Positions 42,589 through 52,495 of a DNA stretch of 64,000 bases are shown piece after piece. The DNA is taken from the NCBI RefSeq assembly GCF_900176285.1, contig NZ_FWXF01000001.1, forward strand, positions 105,582 to 169,581. Reading direction: 5' to 3'. Below the pieces are notes generated by a model that saw only the letters and a program-made list of their open reading frames with translations, had not been told where the DNA came from and did no database searches. How positions within the stretch are numbered: the stretch's first letter is position 1; each line of letters starts with the position of its first letter. This stretch comes from Desulfacinum hydrothermale DSM 13146 (GTDB lineage: Bacteria; Desulfobacterota; Syntrophobacteria; Syntrophobacterales; DSM-9756). Position numbers and translations under genes: made by a program.

Positions 42589-42765
42589 TCAACCTCCCGC
42601 GAAAGGCTGGGGGGAGGAGGCGTCGTCGACGCAATTTTTGAGCTCTTCTGGATCGGCGTTCTTGGCATCTTTCAGGGCGTTGGCAGGGCAGATGAATTCG
42701 TTCCCGGCGCGGTCCTTGACCCAGACGAACTGCTGACGGCTTTTGGGTTCATTCACATCGCTCAT
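42589..42765 (-). CDS. Small conserved-looking protein (58 residues)
   Basis: MSDVNEPKSRQQFVWVKDRAG followed by NEFICPANALKDAKNADPEEL and NCVDDASSPQPFAGG. The ATG at 42765 lies seven bases after AGGAG, a good ribosome site. It has two Cys and is acidic. I recall similar short proteins from Desulfobacterota but cannot name a family. Confidence 0.65.
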   Translation of the reverse strand: MSDVNEPKSRQQFVWVKDRAGNEFICPANALKDAKNADPEELKNCVDDASSPQPFAGG

Positions 42766-42896
42766 GATGCTTCTCCTGTTTGAAGGGTTGGCAATAAGGA
42801 CTTTCTTGGAACAGCTGAACTGAGAAAAAGGCAACGACCCGCCCGCCAGGGGACAATGCTCAGAAAAGACCAGTCAAATACCAGGTCTCAAGGGGT

Positions 42897-44102
42897 ATGG
42901 ACGGAGCGATGCGCATTCTTCTCTTTGCCGGCAAAGGCGGTGTGGGCAAGACCAGTGTGGCCGCGGGAACCGGGATCCTTCTGGCGGAAAGGGGGCTCAA
43001 GACCCTGGTCATGTCCCTGGATCCCGCCCACAGCCTGAGCGATGCCTTCGATCTGGACAAGCGCCTCATGGACGTGAATCGGGGCCGGCCGGTGGCCGTG
43101 GCCGATCGGCTATGGATCCAGGAACTGGACGTGCATGAGGAGATCGAAAAGCATTGGGGGGAGGTGCATCAATATCTGAGTCTGTTGCTCAACGTTTCCG
43201 GGCTGGACCAGGTGCTGGCGGAAGAATTGGCCATCCTGCCCGGCATGGAGGAGGTGAGCGCGCTTCTCCACGTGAACCGCTATGCCCGGGACCGGGCCTA
43301 CGACGTTCTAATCCTGGACTGTGCCCCCACGGCGGAATCCATCCGCTTTGTGAGCGTCCCCAAGGCCCTGGAATGGTACATGGAAAAGATCTTCCGCATG
43401 GAACGGACCCTTTTCCGCGTGGCGCGCCCGATGGTCCGGCGCGTCTCGGACGTTCCCCTTCCCGAAGACGCCTACTTTGAATCCATCCAACGGCTCTTCC
43501 ATCGGCTGCGCGGTGTGGACACCCTCCTGAGCGATTCCCGGACCACCTCCGTTCGGCTGGTGACCAATCTGGAAAAGATGGTCATCCGGGAGACCCAGAG
43601 AAGCTTCATGTTCTTTTCTCTGCACCAGTTGAACATCGACGCCATCATGGTCAATCGAGTGCTCCACCAGGAATCCGACGATCCCTTTGTCAAGTCCTGG
43701 GTCGAGCAGCAGCGATCCAACCTGCAATTGGTGACCGCAGCCTTTCAACCCCTTCCCGTGTTGCAGGCGCCCTACTACGAGCGGGAAACGCTGGGCTACG
43801 AGCGCCTGAAAGCGCTCGCCCGGGCCATCTACGGCGACACCCCGCCTCACCACGCCCTCTATCGGCACCAGCCCGTGAGCTACGCCTACGAAGACGGGCG
43901 CCCCAGGGTGCACATCCATTTTCCCTTTGTCAGTCGCCACGAGATCCAGCTCACCAAGGTGGGCGACGAACTGATCATCCGCATGGGAGCCTTCAAGAAA
44001 AAACTGGTGCTGCCCCGCGCCTTCGCCAGGCTCGAGCCGGAGAAGGCGCGGCTGGAGGAGGACACCTTGACCATCACTTTCGGAGGGGATCATGGGCCCT
44101 GA
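42897..44102 (+). CDS. ArsA/Get3-family ATPase with HSP20-like C-terminal domain
   Basis: A 401-residue P-loop ATPase. The deviant Walker A is LFAGKGGVGKTS, followed by the switch region SLDPAHSLSDAFD and LDCAPTAES. No arsenite-binding Cys pair is seen, so an arsenic pump role is unlikely. The last 75 residues (RVHIHFPFVSRHEIQLTKVG to TLTITF) look like the HSP20-fold domain found at the end of many bacterial ArsA-like proteins, which suggests binding of hydrophobic clients. A second ATG at 42909 is possible. The next small gene overlaps its end by 11 bases. Confidence 0.88.
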   Translation: MDGAMRILLFAGKGGVGKTSVAAGTGILLAERGLKTLVMSLDPAHSLSDAFDLDKRLMDVNRGRPVAVADRLWIQELDVHEEIEKHWGEVHQYLSLLLNVSGLDQVLAEELAILPGMEEVSALLHVNRYARDRAYDVLILDCAPTAESIRFVSVPKALEWYMEKIFRMERTLFRVARPMVRRVSDVPLPEDAYFESIQRLFHRLRGVDTLLSDSRTTSVRLVTNLEKMVIRETQRSFMFFSLHQLNIDAIMVNRVLHQESDDPFVKSWVEQQRSNLQLVTAAFQPLPVLQAPYYERETLGYERLKALARAIYGDTPPHHALYRHQPVSYAYEDGRPRVHIHFPFVSRHEIQLTKVGDELIIRMGAFKKKLVLPRAFARLEPEKARLEEDTLTITFGGDHGP

Positions 44103-44346
44103 TGAAGAGCAAAAGAAAGGATCGGAGCATTCCGAAAGCCCTCGGTGCCACTGCCCCATGTGCCGCATGATGGATGCCCTGGGCGGGGCCAAGCACCGTG
44201 GCGGTCCCTTTTGGGACCATTGGACCAATGCGCGCATCGAGGTGCTGCGGGCCATGCGCAGCCTGATCGACGAGCGCATCGATCACCTGGAAAAGAAGAA
44301 ATCGGGCGGGAAGGAAAAGAAGGCCACCAAGATCCAGGTGGAATAG
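44092..44346 (+). CDS. Small Cys-rich protein coupled to the ArsA-like ATPase
   Basis: An 84-residue protein opening MGPDEEQKKGSEHSESP, then CHCPMCRMMD, then a helical, Lys-rich tail. The CxCxxC cluster could bind metal. The ATG overlaps the end of the ATPase gene by 11 bases and has GGAGG upstream, a typical coupled arrangement. It is probably an accessory of the ATPase; no family is recognised. Confidence 0.7.
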   Translation: MGPDEEQKKGSEHSESPRCHCPMCRMMDALGGAKHRGGPFWDHWTNARIEVLRAMRSLIDERIDHLEKKKSGGKEKKATKIQVE

Positions 44347-44561
44347 ACGGGAAGCCGGTTCGAAAAAGGCTTTCCGGATCAAGCGACCGAACGAATTGCC
44401 ATGACCTGTGTGGCCGCCGGGCTTCCGGCCCGTGGAAAGAAGCCATCGCCATCCCGTGAGGCGGAATCGGATGGCCCCACGACGCCCGGACACTGGCCCG
44501 AAGGCCTTGCAGGGCTGCGGGGGGACAAATGCCTTCCTTCCCAGCCTTTTCACACGGCCTC

Positions 44562-45443
44562 TCAGCGCCCGATCTTGGGGTTGAGCTCCTCCCGCAGCCA
44601 GTCGGCGAACAGGTTGATGCCCACCACCAGCAGGATGAGGGCGGCGCCGGGGAAGACCACCATCCACCACATGCCGGCGTAGATGTAGTTCTTGCCGATG
44701 GAGATCATCATGCCCAGGCTGGGCTCAGTCAGCGGCACGCCCACCCCCAGAAAGCTCAGGGTGGCTTCCAACATGATGACCACGGCCAGGTCCACGGCCA
44801 CCACCACCAGGATGGGCGGGATGGCGTTGGGCAGGACGTGGCGTGCCAGCAGCCGAAAATCCCGGGCTCCCGTGGCCTTGGCGGCCATCACATAGGCTTC
44901 TTCTTTGACCTCCAGCACGCTGCCGCGCATGGTGCGCGCGTAGCGCACCCAGTCGGCGATGGAGATGGCGGCGATCACCGTGCCCAGGCCGGTCTTTTTG
45001 AAGACGCCCAGCAAGAGGATGGCCAGGAGCGTGGTGGAAAAGGAAAAGACCGTGTCCGCCAGGCGCATGGCCAGCGCATCGATCCAACCGCCGTAGTAGC
45101 CGGCCACAAGGCCCATGAGCACACCGAAGGTGCCGGCGATGAGCACCACGCTGAAGCCCACGATGAGCGACGTGCGACAGCCGTAGATGATGGTGCTCAA
45201 GATGTCCCGGCCCTGGTCGTCGGTGCCCAGCACGAACGGGGCCTGCCCTCCCTCCATCCAGATGGGCGGCTTGAGGAAGTGTTCCAGGCTGACCTGCTCC
45301 AGATCATAGGGATTTTGCGGGGTGATCCAGGGGGCGCCCAAGGCCGCCACGATAAACAGAAGCAGGATCACGCTGCCGGCCACGGCGGGCGGATCGTGCA
45401 GAAAACTGTGCAACATCTTGGATCGGGTGCGCGGTTTAGTCAT
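44562..45443 (-). CDS. Peptide-type ABC transporter permease (DppC-like)
   Basis: A 293-residue inner-membrane subunit of a peptide/nickel-type ABC importer. The N terminus (DPPAVAGSVILLLFIVAALGAPW) and the ATPase-contacting EAA loop (EEAYVMAAKATGARDFRLLARHVLPN) are typical of DppC/OppC. The N-terminal family extension with LGTDDQGRDILSTIIYG is complete. It overlaps the upstream permease gene by eight bases and is last in the five-gene operon. Confidence 0.95.
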   Translation of the reverse strand: MTKPRTRSKMLHSFLHDPPAVAGSVILLLFIVAALGAPWITPQNPYDLEQVSLEHFLKPPIWMEGGQAPFVLGTDDQGRDILSTIIYGCRTSLIVGFSVVLIAGTFGVLMGLVAGYYGGWIDALAMRLADTVFSFSTTLLAILLLGVFKKTGLGTVIAAISIADWVRYARTMRGSVLEVKEEAYVMAAKATGARDFRLLARHVLPNAIPPILVVVAVDLAVVIMLEATLSFLGVGVPLTEPSLGMMISIGKNYIYAGMWWMVVFPGAALILLVVGINLFADWLREELNPKIGR

Positions 45444-46401
45444 AGCGTATCTTGGGATTCAAGACGGCATAAAGGATATCCACCACCATGTTGATGGTGA
45501 TGATGAGAAACGCCGCCAGCATGATGTAGGTGACGATCACCGGCTGGTCCGTCTCATAGATGGACTGGAGCAGCAGGTTGCCCATGCCGGGCCACTGGAA
45601 GATGGTCTCAGTGACGATGGAAAAGGCGATGAGCTCTCCGAACTGAAGGCCCGCCATGGTGACCACGGGGATCAGCACATTGCGCAGGGCGTGCTTGACG
45701 ATCACCTTGCCCGGCGGCAGCCCCTTGGCCCAGGCGGTCTTGATGTATTCTTCCGCCAGCACCTCGCGCATGCCGGCTCGGGTGAGCCGCAGCAGCACCG
45801 CCAGCTGATACATGGCCAGGGTGGTGGCGGGAAGCACCAGATGTCGGAGGCCGTCGGCGGTGAGCAAGCCGGTGCGCCAGAAGCCGATCTGCACCGTTTC
45901 TCCGCGGCCGAAGGGCGGCAGAATGCCGATGTAGACGGCGAAGATCATGATGAGCAGCACGCCGGTGAGGAAGGTGGGCACCGAGATGCCGCCGAGAGAT
46001 CCGGCCATGATGAGGCGACTGGGCCAGGAGGAGGGGTTGAGGCTCACGGCGACCCCCAGGCCGATGCCCAGGGTCAGGGCAATGAGCATGGCCGCGCAGG
46101 CCAGCTCGAAGGTGGCCGGAAAGCGTTCCAGGATGAGCCCCAGGGCCGGCACCCGGCTCACGTAGGACTTGCCGAAGTTGCCGTGCAGCGCGTTCCAGAT
46201 GAAGCGCCCGTACTGCACGTAGGTGGGTTGATCCAGGCCGAAGGCGCGCCGCACCTCTTGGATCTCCTGCTGGGTTGCGTACTTTCCGGCCATGGTCAGG
46301 ACCGGATCGCCCAGGTAGCGAAAGATGATGAAACAGATCATGGAGACGGCCAGCAAAACGACCACGCCTTGAACCAAGCGTCTGAGGATGTAAGTGGTCA
46401 T
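45436..46401 (-). CDS. Peptide-type ABC transporter permease (DppB-like)
   Basis: A 321-residue inner-membrane permease with the family opening YILRRLVQGVVVLLAVSMICF and an EAA loop (EEYIKTAWAKGLPPGKVIVKH). Six helices are expected. It pairs with the DppC-like permease to form the channel. It lies 105 bases after the binding-protein gene. Confidence 0.95.
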   Translation of the reverse strand: MTTYILRRLVQGVVVLLAVSMICFIIFRYLGDPVLTMAGKYATQQEIQEVRRAFGLDQPTYVQYGRFIWNALHGNFGKSYVSRVPALGLILERFPATFELACAAMLIALTLGIGLGVAVSLNPSSWPSRLIMAGSLGGISVPTFLTGVLLIMIFAVYIGILPPFGRGETVQIGFWRTGLLTADGLRHLVLPATTLAMYQLAVLLRLTRAGMREVLAEEYIKTAWAKGLPPGKVIVKHALRNVLIPVVTMAGLQFGELIAFSIVTETIFQWPGMGNLLLQSIYETDQPVIVTYIMLAAFLIITINMVVDILYAVLNPKIRYD

Positions 46402-46505
46402 AGATCGCTTTCACGGTTTCGGGTGTGGTGTGCCGGTGCCCCGGGCGGGGCGGCGCGGCCGCCCTACCGCGGGGGCTTTCGGGGATCCACCGGCTGAAAA
46501 AAGCC

Positions 46506-48038
46506 CTACTTCACACCGATTTCCTTGTACACTATCCAACGGTCCGGACGAGGCTGGAAGACGATGCCTTTGCCCTTTTGCATGGCGTACAGGTCTTCCT
46601 GGTAATGGAGTGGGATCCAGACGATCTTTTCTTCCATGGCGTACCGGTTGAGCTCTTCCAGGGCCTTCTTGCGCTGAGCCGGGTCCACCATATCGGCGGT
46701 GGCCTCGAGCATCTGGTCCAGCTTGGGATCGCTGTAGGAGGCGCCGTTCAGGCCGCCGAAGCCCGCGGCGTCATCGCGGGTGTGAGCCAGCTTGAAGTAG
46801 GTGCGGCCCATGTCGAAGGTCCCGTCGAACCAGCCGATCAGGTAGAACTGGAGCTTCCCTTCGGCCACCTCCGGGAAGAAGATGGATTTGGGTTTCACGT
46901 CCAGTTTGACCTTGATCCCCACCTTGGCCAGGTACTTGGCCACCGCCTCGGCGATCTTTTCGTCCTGGACGTACCGGTCGTTGGGACCGGTCAAGGTGAT
47001 TTCAAAGCCGTTCTCGTAGCCTGCTTCTTTGAGCAGCTTCTTGGCGCCTTCCGGATCGTAGGGCAGGCGCTGGATGGCGGCGTTGTAGCCGATGGTGGGA
47101 GGATCGGGGATCTGGGCCGCCGGGGTGGCGTGGCCGCGCATCACCTTCTGGATGATCTCATCCTCGTTGATGGCCATGTACATGGCCTTACGCACGCGAA
47201 TGTCGGACCAGGGATCCCCCGGCTTGTTGCCCAGAGCCAGGAAGATGGACCGGCGGGCCGGGCGGCTGATGACTTGCAGCTTGGGGTTGGCCTGGATCTT
47301 GTCGAAGAGCTCCACCGGGACGCCGGTCATGATGTCCGCCTGGCCGGAGACCAGCGCGGCGAAACGGGTGGAAGCCTCCGTGATGGGACGCACCTCCACC
47401 TTCTTGATGGCGGGGGCCCCTTCCCAGTAGTTTTCGTTGGCCTCCATGCGTACGTAAGAGCCCTTGACCCATTCCACCAGCTTGTAGGCGCCGGTGCCGA
47501 TGGGATGGATCATGACGTCGCCCGGGTCGCGCTTCTCGGTGGATTCTTTGTCCATGATGAAGATCTGGTGCAGGTTGTTGGCGAACCAGGGGATGGGCTT
47601 CTTGGTTTTGATCTCCACGGTGTAGTCATCGAGGATGCGGATGGAATCGATGGACTTGCCCGTGTTCAAAAATTCGGACACTTCCGGGTTTTTCAGCCGT
47701 TCGAAGGTGAACTTCACGTCTTGAGCGGTGAAGGGGTTGCCGTTGTGAAAGGTGACCCCCTTGCGCAGGTAGAACCGCCAGGTCAAGAGATCCGGATGCT
47801 CCCACCGCTCCGCCAGGGCCGGCATCAACTTGCCGTCCGGGCCCTTGCGCTGCAAGAGGCCGTCGAAGAAATTGGCCATGAAGGACAGGCCGGCATCGGA
47901 GTCGTCTCCGTGCGGGTTCATCATGCGCGGCGGCGTGTCCACCGCCGCCACCAGCGAGGTTTCCGCCGCGGCCGGCGCCGCCGCCAGAAGCCCCAGCGTC
48001 ATGAGGCCGACCAAAAGCATCGCCATCTTGCTCTTCAT
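46506..48038 (-). CDS. Peptide-type ABC transporter substrate-binding protein
   Basis: A 510-residue periplasmic binding protein (family 5, DppA/OppA/NikA type). A signal peptide (MKSKMAMLLVGLMTLGLLAA, cleavage after AAA) starts it. Family features include WTFYLRKG-like TWRFYLRKGVTFHNGNPF, DVKFTFERL and TGAYKLVEWVKG. Ligand type (peptide, nickel, opine or glutathione) cannot be read. The ATG lies five bases after GGGGGAG. Confidence 0.93.
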   Translation of the reverse strand: MKSKMAMLLVGLMTLGLLAAAPAAAETSLVAAVDTPPRMMNPHGDDSDAGLSFMANFFDGLLQRKGPDGKLMPALAERWEHPDLLTWRFYLRKGVTFHNGNPFTAQDVKFTFERLKNPEVSEFLNTGKSIDSIRILDDYTVEIKTKKPIPWFANNLHQIFIMDKESTEKRDPGDVMIHPIGTGAYKLVEWVKGSYVRMEANENYWEGAPAIKKVEVRPITEASTRFAALVSGQADIMTGVPVELFDKIQANPKLQVISRPARRSIFLALGNKPGDPWSDIRVRKAMYMAINEDEIIQKVMRGHATPAAQIPDPPTIGYNAAIQRLPYDPEGAKKLLKEAGYENGFEITLTGPNDRYVQDEKIAEAVAKYLAKVGIKVKLDVKPKSIFFPEVAEGKLQFYLIGWFDGTFDMGRTYFKLAHTRDDAAGFGGLNGASYSDPKLDQMLEATADMVDPAQRKKALEELNRYAMEEKIVWIPLHYQEDLYAMQKGKGIVFQPRPDRWIVYKEIGVK

Positions 48039-48145
48039 CGCTGCTCCCCCTTTCTTTCGTTGAAAGTTGACCCTATGTGTCTTGCCGCGATCGGCCCCCC
48101 ATGGCCCCGACCGCGGCCTCACCCCCCGCAGGGATCATCAGGTGC

Positions 48146-49111
48146 TCAGCTGTGGAGAAAACACCGGACCTGATGATCGCCGGCCAAAGTCTTGAGTGGC
48201 GGGCGCTCCTTGTCGCAGATGTCCAGGCGCTTGGGGCAGCGCGGATGAAAATGGCAGCCCGCCGGTGGATGGATGGGACTGGGCACATCGCCCTGGAGCA
48301 GGATCCTGTGGCGGGTGGCCTTGGGATTCGGAACGGGCACGGCGGAAAGCAGCGCTTCCGTGTAGGGGTGCTTGGGGTCGTTGTAGATCTGTTCGTAGGT
48401 GCCCATTTCCACGATCTTTCCCAGGTACATGACCGCCACCCGGTCGCAAATGTATTCCACCACGGCCAGATCGTGGGCGATCAGGATGTAGGAAAGCCCG
48501 AATTCGCGCTGCAGGTCCAGAAGCAGATTGATGATCTGGGCCTGGATCGACACGTCCAGGGCGGACACCGGCTCATCTCCGATGACGATCTTGGGGTCCA
48601 GGGCCAGGGCGCGGGCGATGCCGATGCGTTGCCGTTGACCGCCGGAGAATTCGTGGGGATAGCGGCGGCCGTGTTCGGGGGACAGCCCCACCTTTTCCAG
48701 CAGAAAAGCGATGCGTTCGCTGCGCTCGCGTCCCCGGTAGAGCCCGAAGGTGTCCAGGGGATCCGCCAGGATCTGGTTCACGGTCATGCGCGGGTTGAGC
48801 GACGAATAGGGGTCCTGGAAGACGATCTGCATCTCGCGGCGCAACCGGCGCAGCTCCTGGGCCTTCAGCCGGGTGATGTCCTGGCCGTTGTAGAGGATGC
48901 GCCCCGACGTGGTGGGGATCAGCCGAAGCACGCCCAGCCCGGTGGTCGTCTTGCCGCAGCCGCTTTCGCCCACAAGCCCGAGGGTTTCTCCTTGGCGCAG
49001 GGTGAAAGAAACGTCGTCCACCGCGTAAACATAACCCACCGTGCGGCCCAAGACGCCCCTTTTGATGGGAAAGTGAACCTTCAAGCCATCGACCTGGAGC
49101 AATGTCTTCAC
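48146..49111 (-). CDS. Peptide-type ABC transporter ATPase (DppF/OppF-like)
   Basis: A 321-residue ATPase with Walker [12 protein letters not shown], signature [16 protein letters not shown], Walker [13 protein letters not shown] and the family C-terminal Cys-containing end ([18 protein letters not shown]). It starts 15 bases after the DppD-like gene. The C-terminal Cys motif may hold an Fe-S cluster, as in other OppF/DppF proteins. Confidence 0.95.
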   Translation of the reverse strand: MKTLLQVDGLKVHFPIKRGVLGRTVGYVYAVDDVSFTLRQGETLGLVGESGCGKTTTGLGVLRLIPTTSGRILYNGQDITRLKAQELRRLRREMQIVFQDPYSSLNPRMTVNQILADPLDTFGLYRGRERSERIAFLLEKVGLSPEHGRRYPHEFSGGQRQRIGIARALALDPKIVIGDEPVSALDVSIQAQIINLLLDLQREFGLSYILIAHDLAVVEYICDRVAVMYLGKIVEMGTYEQIYNDPKHPYTEALLSAVPVPNPKATRHRILLQGDVPSPIHPPAGCHFHPRCPKRLDICDKERPPLKTLAGDHQVRCFLHS

Positions 49112-49126
49112 AGCGTTCCTCGACGG

Positions 49127-50116
49127 TCAGGACCCGTACAGATGGCAGCGCACCAGACGGTTCGATCCAAGATCCAGCAGTTCCGGTTCGCGTTCACGGC
49201 AAACCGCCGTGGCATGGGAACAGCGGGGCTCGAACCGGCAGCCGGGCGGCAGTTCCAGCAGTCCCGGCACCATGCCGGGGATCTCTTCCAGGTGCCGGCG
49301 TCCCTGCCGGGAGCGTTCTCCCAGCTTGGGGATGGATCGGAGCAGTCCCCGGGTGTAGGGGTGTTTGGGGTCTTCAAAGAGCGCCAGGGTGGGGGCCTGC
49401 TCCACCACCTTGCCCGCATACATCACCACCACCCGCTGGGCGACCTCGGCGATGACGCCCAGATCGTGGGTGATCATCATGACCGCGGTCTGGAAGTCTT
49501 CTTTGAGTTGGAGCATGAGGTCCAGGATCTGGGCCTGCACGGTCACATCCAGGGCCGTGGTGGGCTCGTCGGCGATGAGGATCTCCGGGTCGCAGGCCAG
49601 GGCCATGGCGATCATGGCGCGCTGGCGCATGCCGCCCGAAAGCTGATGGGGATATTCGCCCGCGCGCTTATGCGGGGCGGGAATCTGCACCTTTTCCAGC
49701 ATGGCCACGGCCTGCTGCCAGGCCTCGCGGCGCTTCATGCCGCGATGGAGCTCAAACATCTCGGCGATCTGGTCCCCGATGGTGTAGACGGGATTGAGGG
49801 AGGTCATGGGTTCCTGGAAGATCATGGCGATGCGGTCCCCTCGAATCCGCCGCATGGCCGCCGGATCCAGGGTGGTCAGGTCCATGCCGTCGAACCAGAT
49901 GTGCCCGCCCACGATCTTTCCGGGCGGCTCGGGGATGAGGCGCATGATGGATTGGGCGGTCACGCTTTTGCCGCAGCCGCTCTCTCCCACGACCCCCAGC
50001 ACTTCCCCGCGGTCCAGATGAAAGGAGACGTCGTCCACGGCGCGCGCCACCCCCTCGAAGGTGGCAAAATGGGTCTTGAGATGCTGAATGTCCAAAAGGT
50101 GCGCGCTGTGCTGCAT
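49127..50116 (-). CDS. Peptide-type ABC transporter ATPase (DppD/OppD-like)
   Basis: A 329-residue ATPase, first gene of the importer operon. Walker [12 protein letters not shown], signature [19 protein letters not shown], Walker [13 protein letters not shown] and the end [17 protein letters not shown] are clear. I start it at the ATG at 50116 ([17 protein letters not shown]). An ATG 17 codons further upstream lies inside the predicted promoter and so cannot be the start. Confidence 0.93.
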   Translation of the reverse strand: MQHSAHLLDIQHLKTHFATFEGVARAVDDVSFHLDRGEVLGVVGESGCGKSVTAQSIMRLIPEPPGKIVGGHIWFDGMDLTTLDPAAMRRIRGDRIAMIFQEPMTSLNPVYTIGDQIAEMFELHRGMKRREAWQQAVAMLEKVQIPAPHKRAGEYPHQLSGGMRQRAMIAMALACDPEILIADEPTTALDVTVQAQILDLMLQLKEDFQTAVMMITHDLGVIAEVAQRVVVMYAGKVVEQAPTLALFEDPKHPYTRGLLRSIPKLGERSRQGRRHLEEIPGMVPGLLELPPGCRFEPRCSHATAVCREREPELLDLGSNRLVRCHLYGS

Positions 50117-50153
50117 GGTCTTTCCCAGTGCGGGTTGGGATGCGTAAGTAAAA

Positions 50154-50182
50154 TTTATACCATCCATGGGCCCCAATCACAA
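50154..50182 (-). promoter_or_regulatory. Sigma70 promoter of the ABC importer operon
   Basis: On the minus strand TTGTGA (50182-50177) and TATAAA (50159-50154) are separated by 17 bases, close to the consensus. Transcription should start near 50147, leaving a leader of about 30 bases. This places all five genes under one promoter and fixes the start of the first gene at 50116. Confidence 0.7.
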
Positions 50183-50409
50183 GGCGCGACCACCCGCGGG
50201 AGCCTTTGCGGCGGGAGGGAGGCCTGGGCGTGCGGGGGGAATCCTGGGGGCGGAGGAATTGTTGCCCGTTCCGTTCAAGTTTTCATCTTTCTTTTCCGAT
50301 AGTTCCTTGTGAAGGGTCCGGCGCTTTCGCCCGCCCACCTGGAGGCGCCCCGGTTCGGTGGAACGGGGAGGCCGCCCGAAATGGCATGCAGCAAGAGACG
50401 AGGGAGACC

Positions 50410-51372
50410 ATGGGCCTTTTTGCGAAATTGCGGCGTCATGCGGCGGTGGCCACGGGAAACTTCGCCGCCATGTTCCAAAAGGTGGAGATCCCGCCGCTTC
50501 CGGCGGCCGTGTCCCGGTTGGTGGCGGAGGCCAACAAGCCCGAACCCGACTTCGACGTGCTGGCGGAGCTCATCTCTTCCACCACGGGCCTTGCGGCCAA
50601 GGTCATCCAGACGGTCAATTCACCGCTCTACGGCCTGCAAAGACCCGTGACCAACGTTCGCCAGGCGGTCACCTTCCTGGGAATCCGAAACATCCGGAGC
50701 CTGGCCCTGGCCTATGCCACCATGTCGGCGCTGCCCTCCCCCCGGGATTCGCTCTTCGACGAAGAGGCCTTCTGGGCCGACTCGCTTCTGCACGCCCTCT
50801 TGGCCCGAGCCCTGTGTGCCAAGCGTTTCCAGGGCAGCGCGGAGGACGCCTTCACGGCGGGCCTGCTGGCCCACGTGGCCCTGCCGGTGCTGCTCACCGT
50901 CTGGGGGGACTACTATCGGCCCATCGTGAGCCGATGGGGGGAGGCCTCCGTGCGGCTTTCGGCCCTGGAACGGGGCCATTTCGGCTGGGACCACGCCCAG
51001 GCGGGGGCCTGGATCGTGCAATACTGGGAATTTCCCGAGGAACTGGTCTGCTATATCGGGGCCCACAACCTGGATCTGGACGATCTGGAGCGCTACGAGC
51101 TCCAGGAGACGGTGGCTCTTCCCCTGGCGGTGGCGGCCTTGGCGCCGAGCCTTCTCAAGACGGATCCGGAAAGGATTCGGGCCTTTCGGGAGTCCGCATG
51201 CCGGCGCCTCGGCCTGGATCCTGCCACCCTGGCCGCCCGACTGGAAGAGGTGAAGGATTCGTTTCATGCCCTCATGGGCCTTTTCGGGTTGCAGGTCCGG
51301 GGCGCGGAGCCCTACTTCCAGGCCCTGGAGACGGCGCAGGAGGCGGTGGAGGAGGTGGGGCATGCGTGCTAG
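50410..51372 (+). CDS. HDOD-domain protein with degenerate HD motif
   Basis: A 320-residue cytoplasmic signalling protein. The HDOD pattern is clear (IPPLPAAVSRLVAEANKPEPDF, NVRQAVTFLGIRNIRSLALAY). The HD pair is replaced (AGLLAHVALPVLL), so it should not bind metal there. This contrasts with the other HDOD protein at 33-34 kb, which keeps LLHDIGK. The ATG at 50410 follows GGAG at a spacing of three; an ATG at 50386 is possible. The HPP gene overlaps its end by 11 bases. Confidence 0.82.
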   Translation: MGLFAKLRRHAAVATGNFAAMFQKVEIPPLPAAVSRLVAEANKPEPDFDVLAELISSTTGLAAKVIQTVNSPLYGLQRPVTNVRQAVTFLGIRNIRSLALAYATMSALPSPRDSLFDEEAFWADSLLHALLARALCAKRFQGSAEDAFTAGLLAHVALPVLLTVWGDYYRPIVSRWGEASVRLSALERGHFGWDHAQAGAWIVQYWEFPEELVCYIGAHNLDLDDLERYELQETVALPLAVAALAPSLLKTDPERIRAFRESACRRLGLDPATLAARLEEVKDSFHALMGLFGLQVRGAEPYFQALETAQEAVEEVGHAC

Positions 51373-52093
51373 AAACTTCCGTGTGGCGCCCGCCGGTCCT
51401 CAATCGGGACGACTGTTCCGGTTGGTGGCCTTTTTCGCTCGGTTCCAGCTTCGCATGGTGTTGCGCACCACGGCCCACATGGGCCTGGTGCTGGGCCTCT
51501 TCGTGGGATCTGCGGCCGTGACCTCCCTGGTCATCCTCACCCTGGGCGCCTACGCGGTGCGTCTGCCGTTTCTCTTCCCTCCCTTGGGGCCGTCGGCCTT
51601 CGTCCTGTTCCACACCCCCATGTCCGACCGGGCCTGTCCCCGCAACGTCCTGCTCTCCCACAGCCTGTCCGTGCTCTGCGGCGTGGGGATCCTGCGGGCC
51701 GTGGAATGGACCGGCCTCGGTTCCGTGTCGGCCTCCCCGGAAGCCTTTCGCACCATGTGGTTGGCTTCCGTGGTGCTGTCCCTGGGGGCCTCCGTGGCGG
51801 TGATGCTCGCTCTGGACTGCGTGCACCCGCCGGCAGCGGCTTCGGCCCTGATCGCCGCCATGGGCTACGTGTCGAACCCTGCGCAAATCATCGGCTTCAT
51901 CTGTGCGGTGGTGTTGCTCACGGCCAACGCGGTCTTCTTCAACCGGGTGCTGGGAGGACTTCCCTATCCGCTGTGGCGGGCGGATCCCCGACTGGTGCGA
52001 AGCTACGGGGTGCTGGCCGGCATCCCCTCCGCCGGCACCGGCTACTGGCAGGAACTGGCCGCCACCATGATCACGGAACGGCGCGGGTCCTGA
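51362..52093 (+). CDS. HPP-family integral membrane protein
   Basis: A 243-residue inner-membrane protein with about five helices. The signature HPPAAASALIAAMG gives the family its name, and FLFPPLGPSAFVLFHTPMSDRACPRNVLLSH matches the N-terminal signature. Cyanobacterial members have been linked to nitrite transport; the substrate here is unknown. GGAGGTGGGGC precedes the ATG. It is coupled to the HDOD gene by an 11-base overlap. Confidence 0.88.
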   Translation: MRARNFRVAPAGPQSGRLFRLVAFFARFQLRMVLRTTAHMGLVLGLFVGSAAVTSLVILTLGAYAVRLPFLFPPLGPSAFVLFHTPMSDRACPRNVLLSHSLSVLCGVGILRAVEWTGLGSVSASPEAFRTMWLASVVLSLGASVAVMLALDCVHPPAAASALIAAMGYVSNPAQIIGFICAVVLLTANAVFFNRVLGGLPYPLWRADPRLVRSYGVLAGIPSAGTGYWQELAATMITERRGS

Positions 52094-52494
52094 CAGGCTG
52101 CGGTGCCTGCTGCCGCCGCAAGAGCCCCAGGCCCGGTCCTGCTTGTGGAGACGGCCGGCACAGTCTCTGGCCCATCCGGCTCAGTATTCAATGGGTACCA
52201 CATCGCCCGAACTCGGGCGCAAAAGCCCGAGTCTCAATCCCTACCAACCACTATCTTTGTGCTATACCGAAAGGCGACGCGGCAATTCTCTGCCCGGAGC
52301 TGCTGAGGAGTGCCCGCCTCAGGCCCATTTTTCTTTTCTTGGCAGACTTTGGTCTCAATCTTTTTAGTGGAGCAGGCCCAACATGCTTTCCGAGGCGAGT
52401 GCCTCGGGGAAAAGGAGTACGATCGGGATCGGCGGCGACAGCTTCACCATCTTACCTATAGTCTTTGGGATGCGACGAATTTTCAAATCCCAAA
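52094..52494. other. Intergenic region with one perfect hairpin
   Basis: No gene is supported in this stretch. ACTCGGGC (52211-52218) and GCCCGAGT (52225-52232) form a perfect eight-base-pair stem with a GCAAAA loop, not followed by a T run. It lies 118 bases past the HPP gene and may act in termination or RNA stability. Confidence 0.45.
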
Positions 52495-52495
52495 C

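Noticed and set aside
42897-44102. Arsenite efflux ATPase (ArsA proper)
   Set aside because: Only one ATPase half is present, arsenite-binding Cys residues are missing, and no arsB or arsR lies nearby; a Get3-like role fits better.
46425-50302. Long plus-strand open frames (582 and 741 codons) opposite the ABC importer genes
   Set aside because: They mirror well-supported genes in another frame, are His/Gly-rich and lack family similarity; the GC bias explains the openness.
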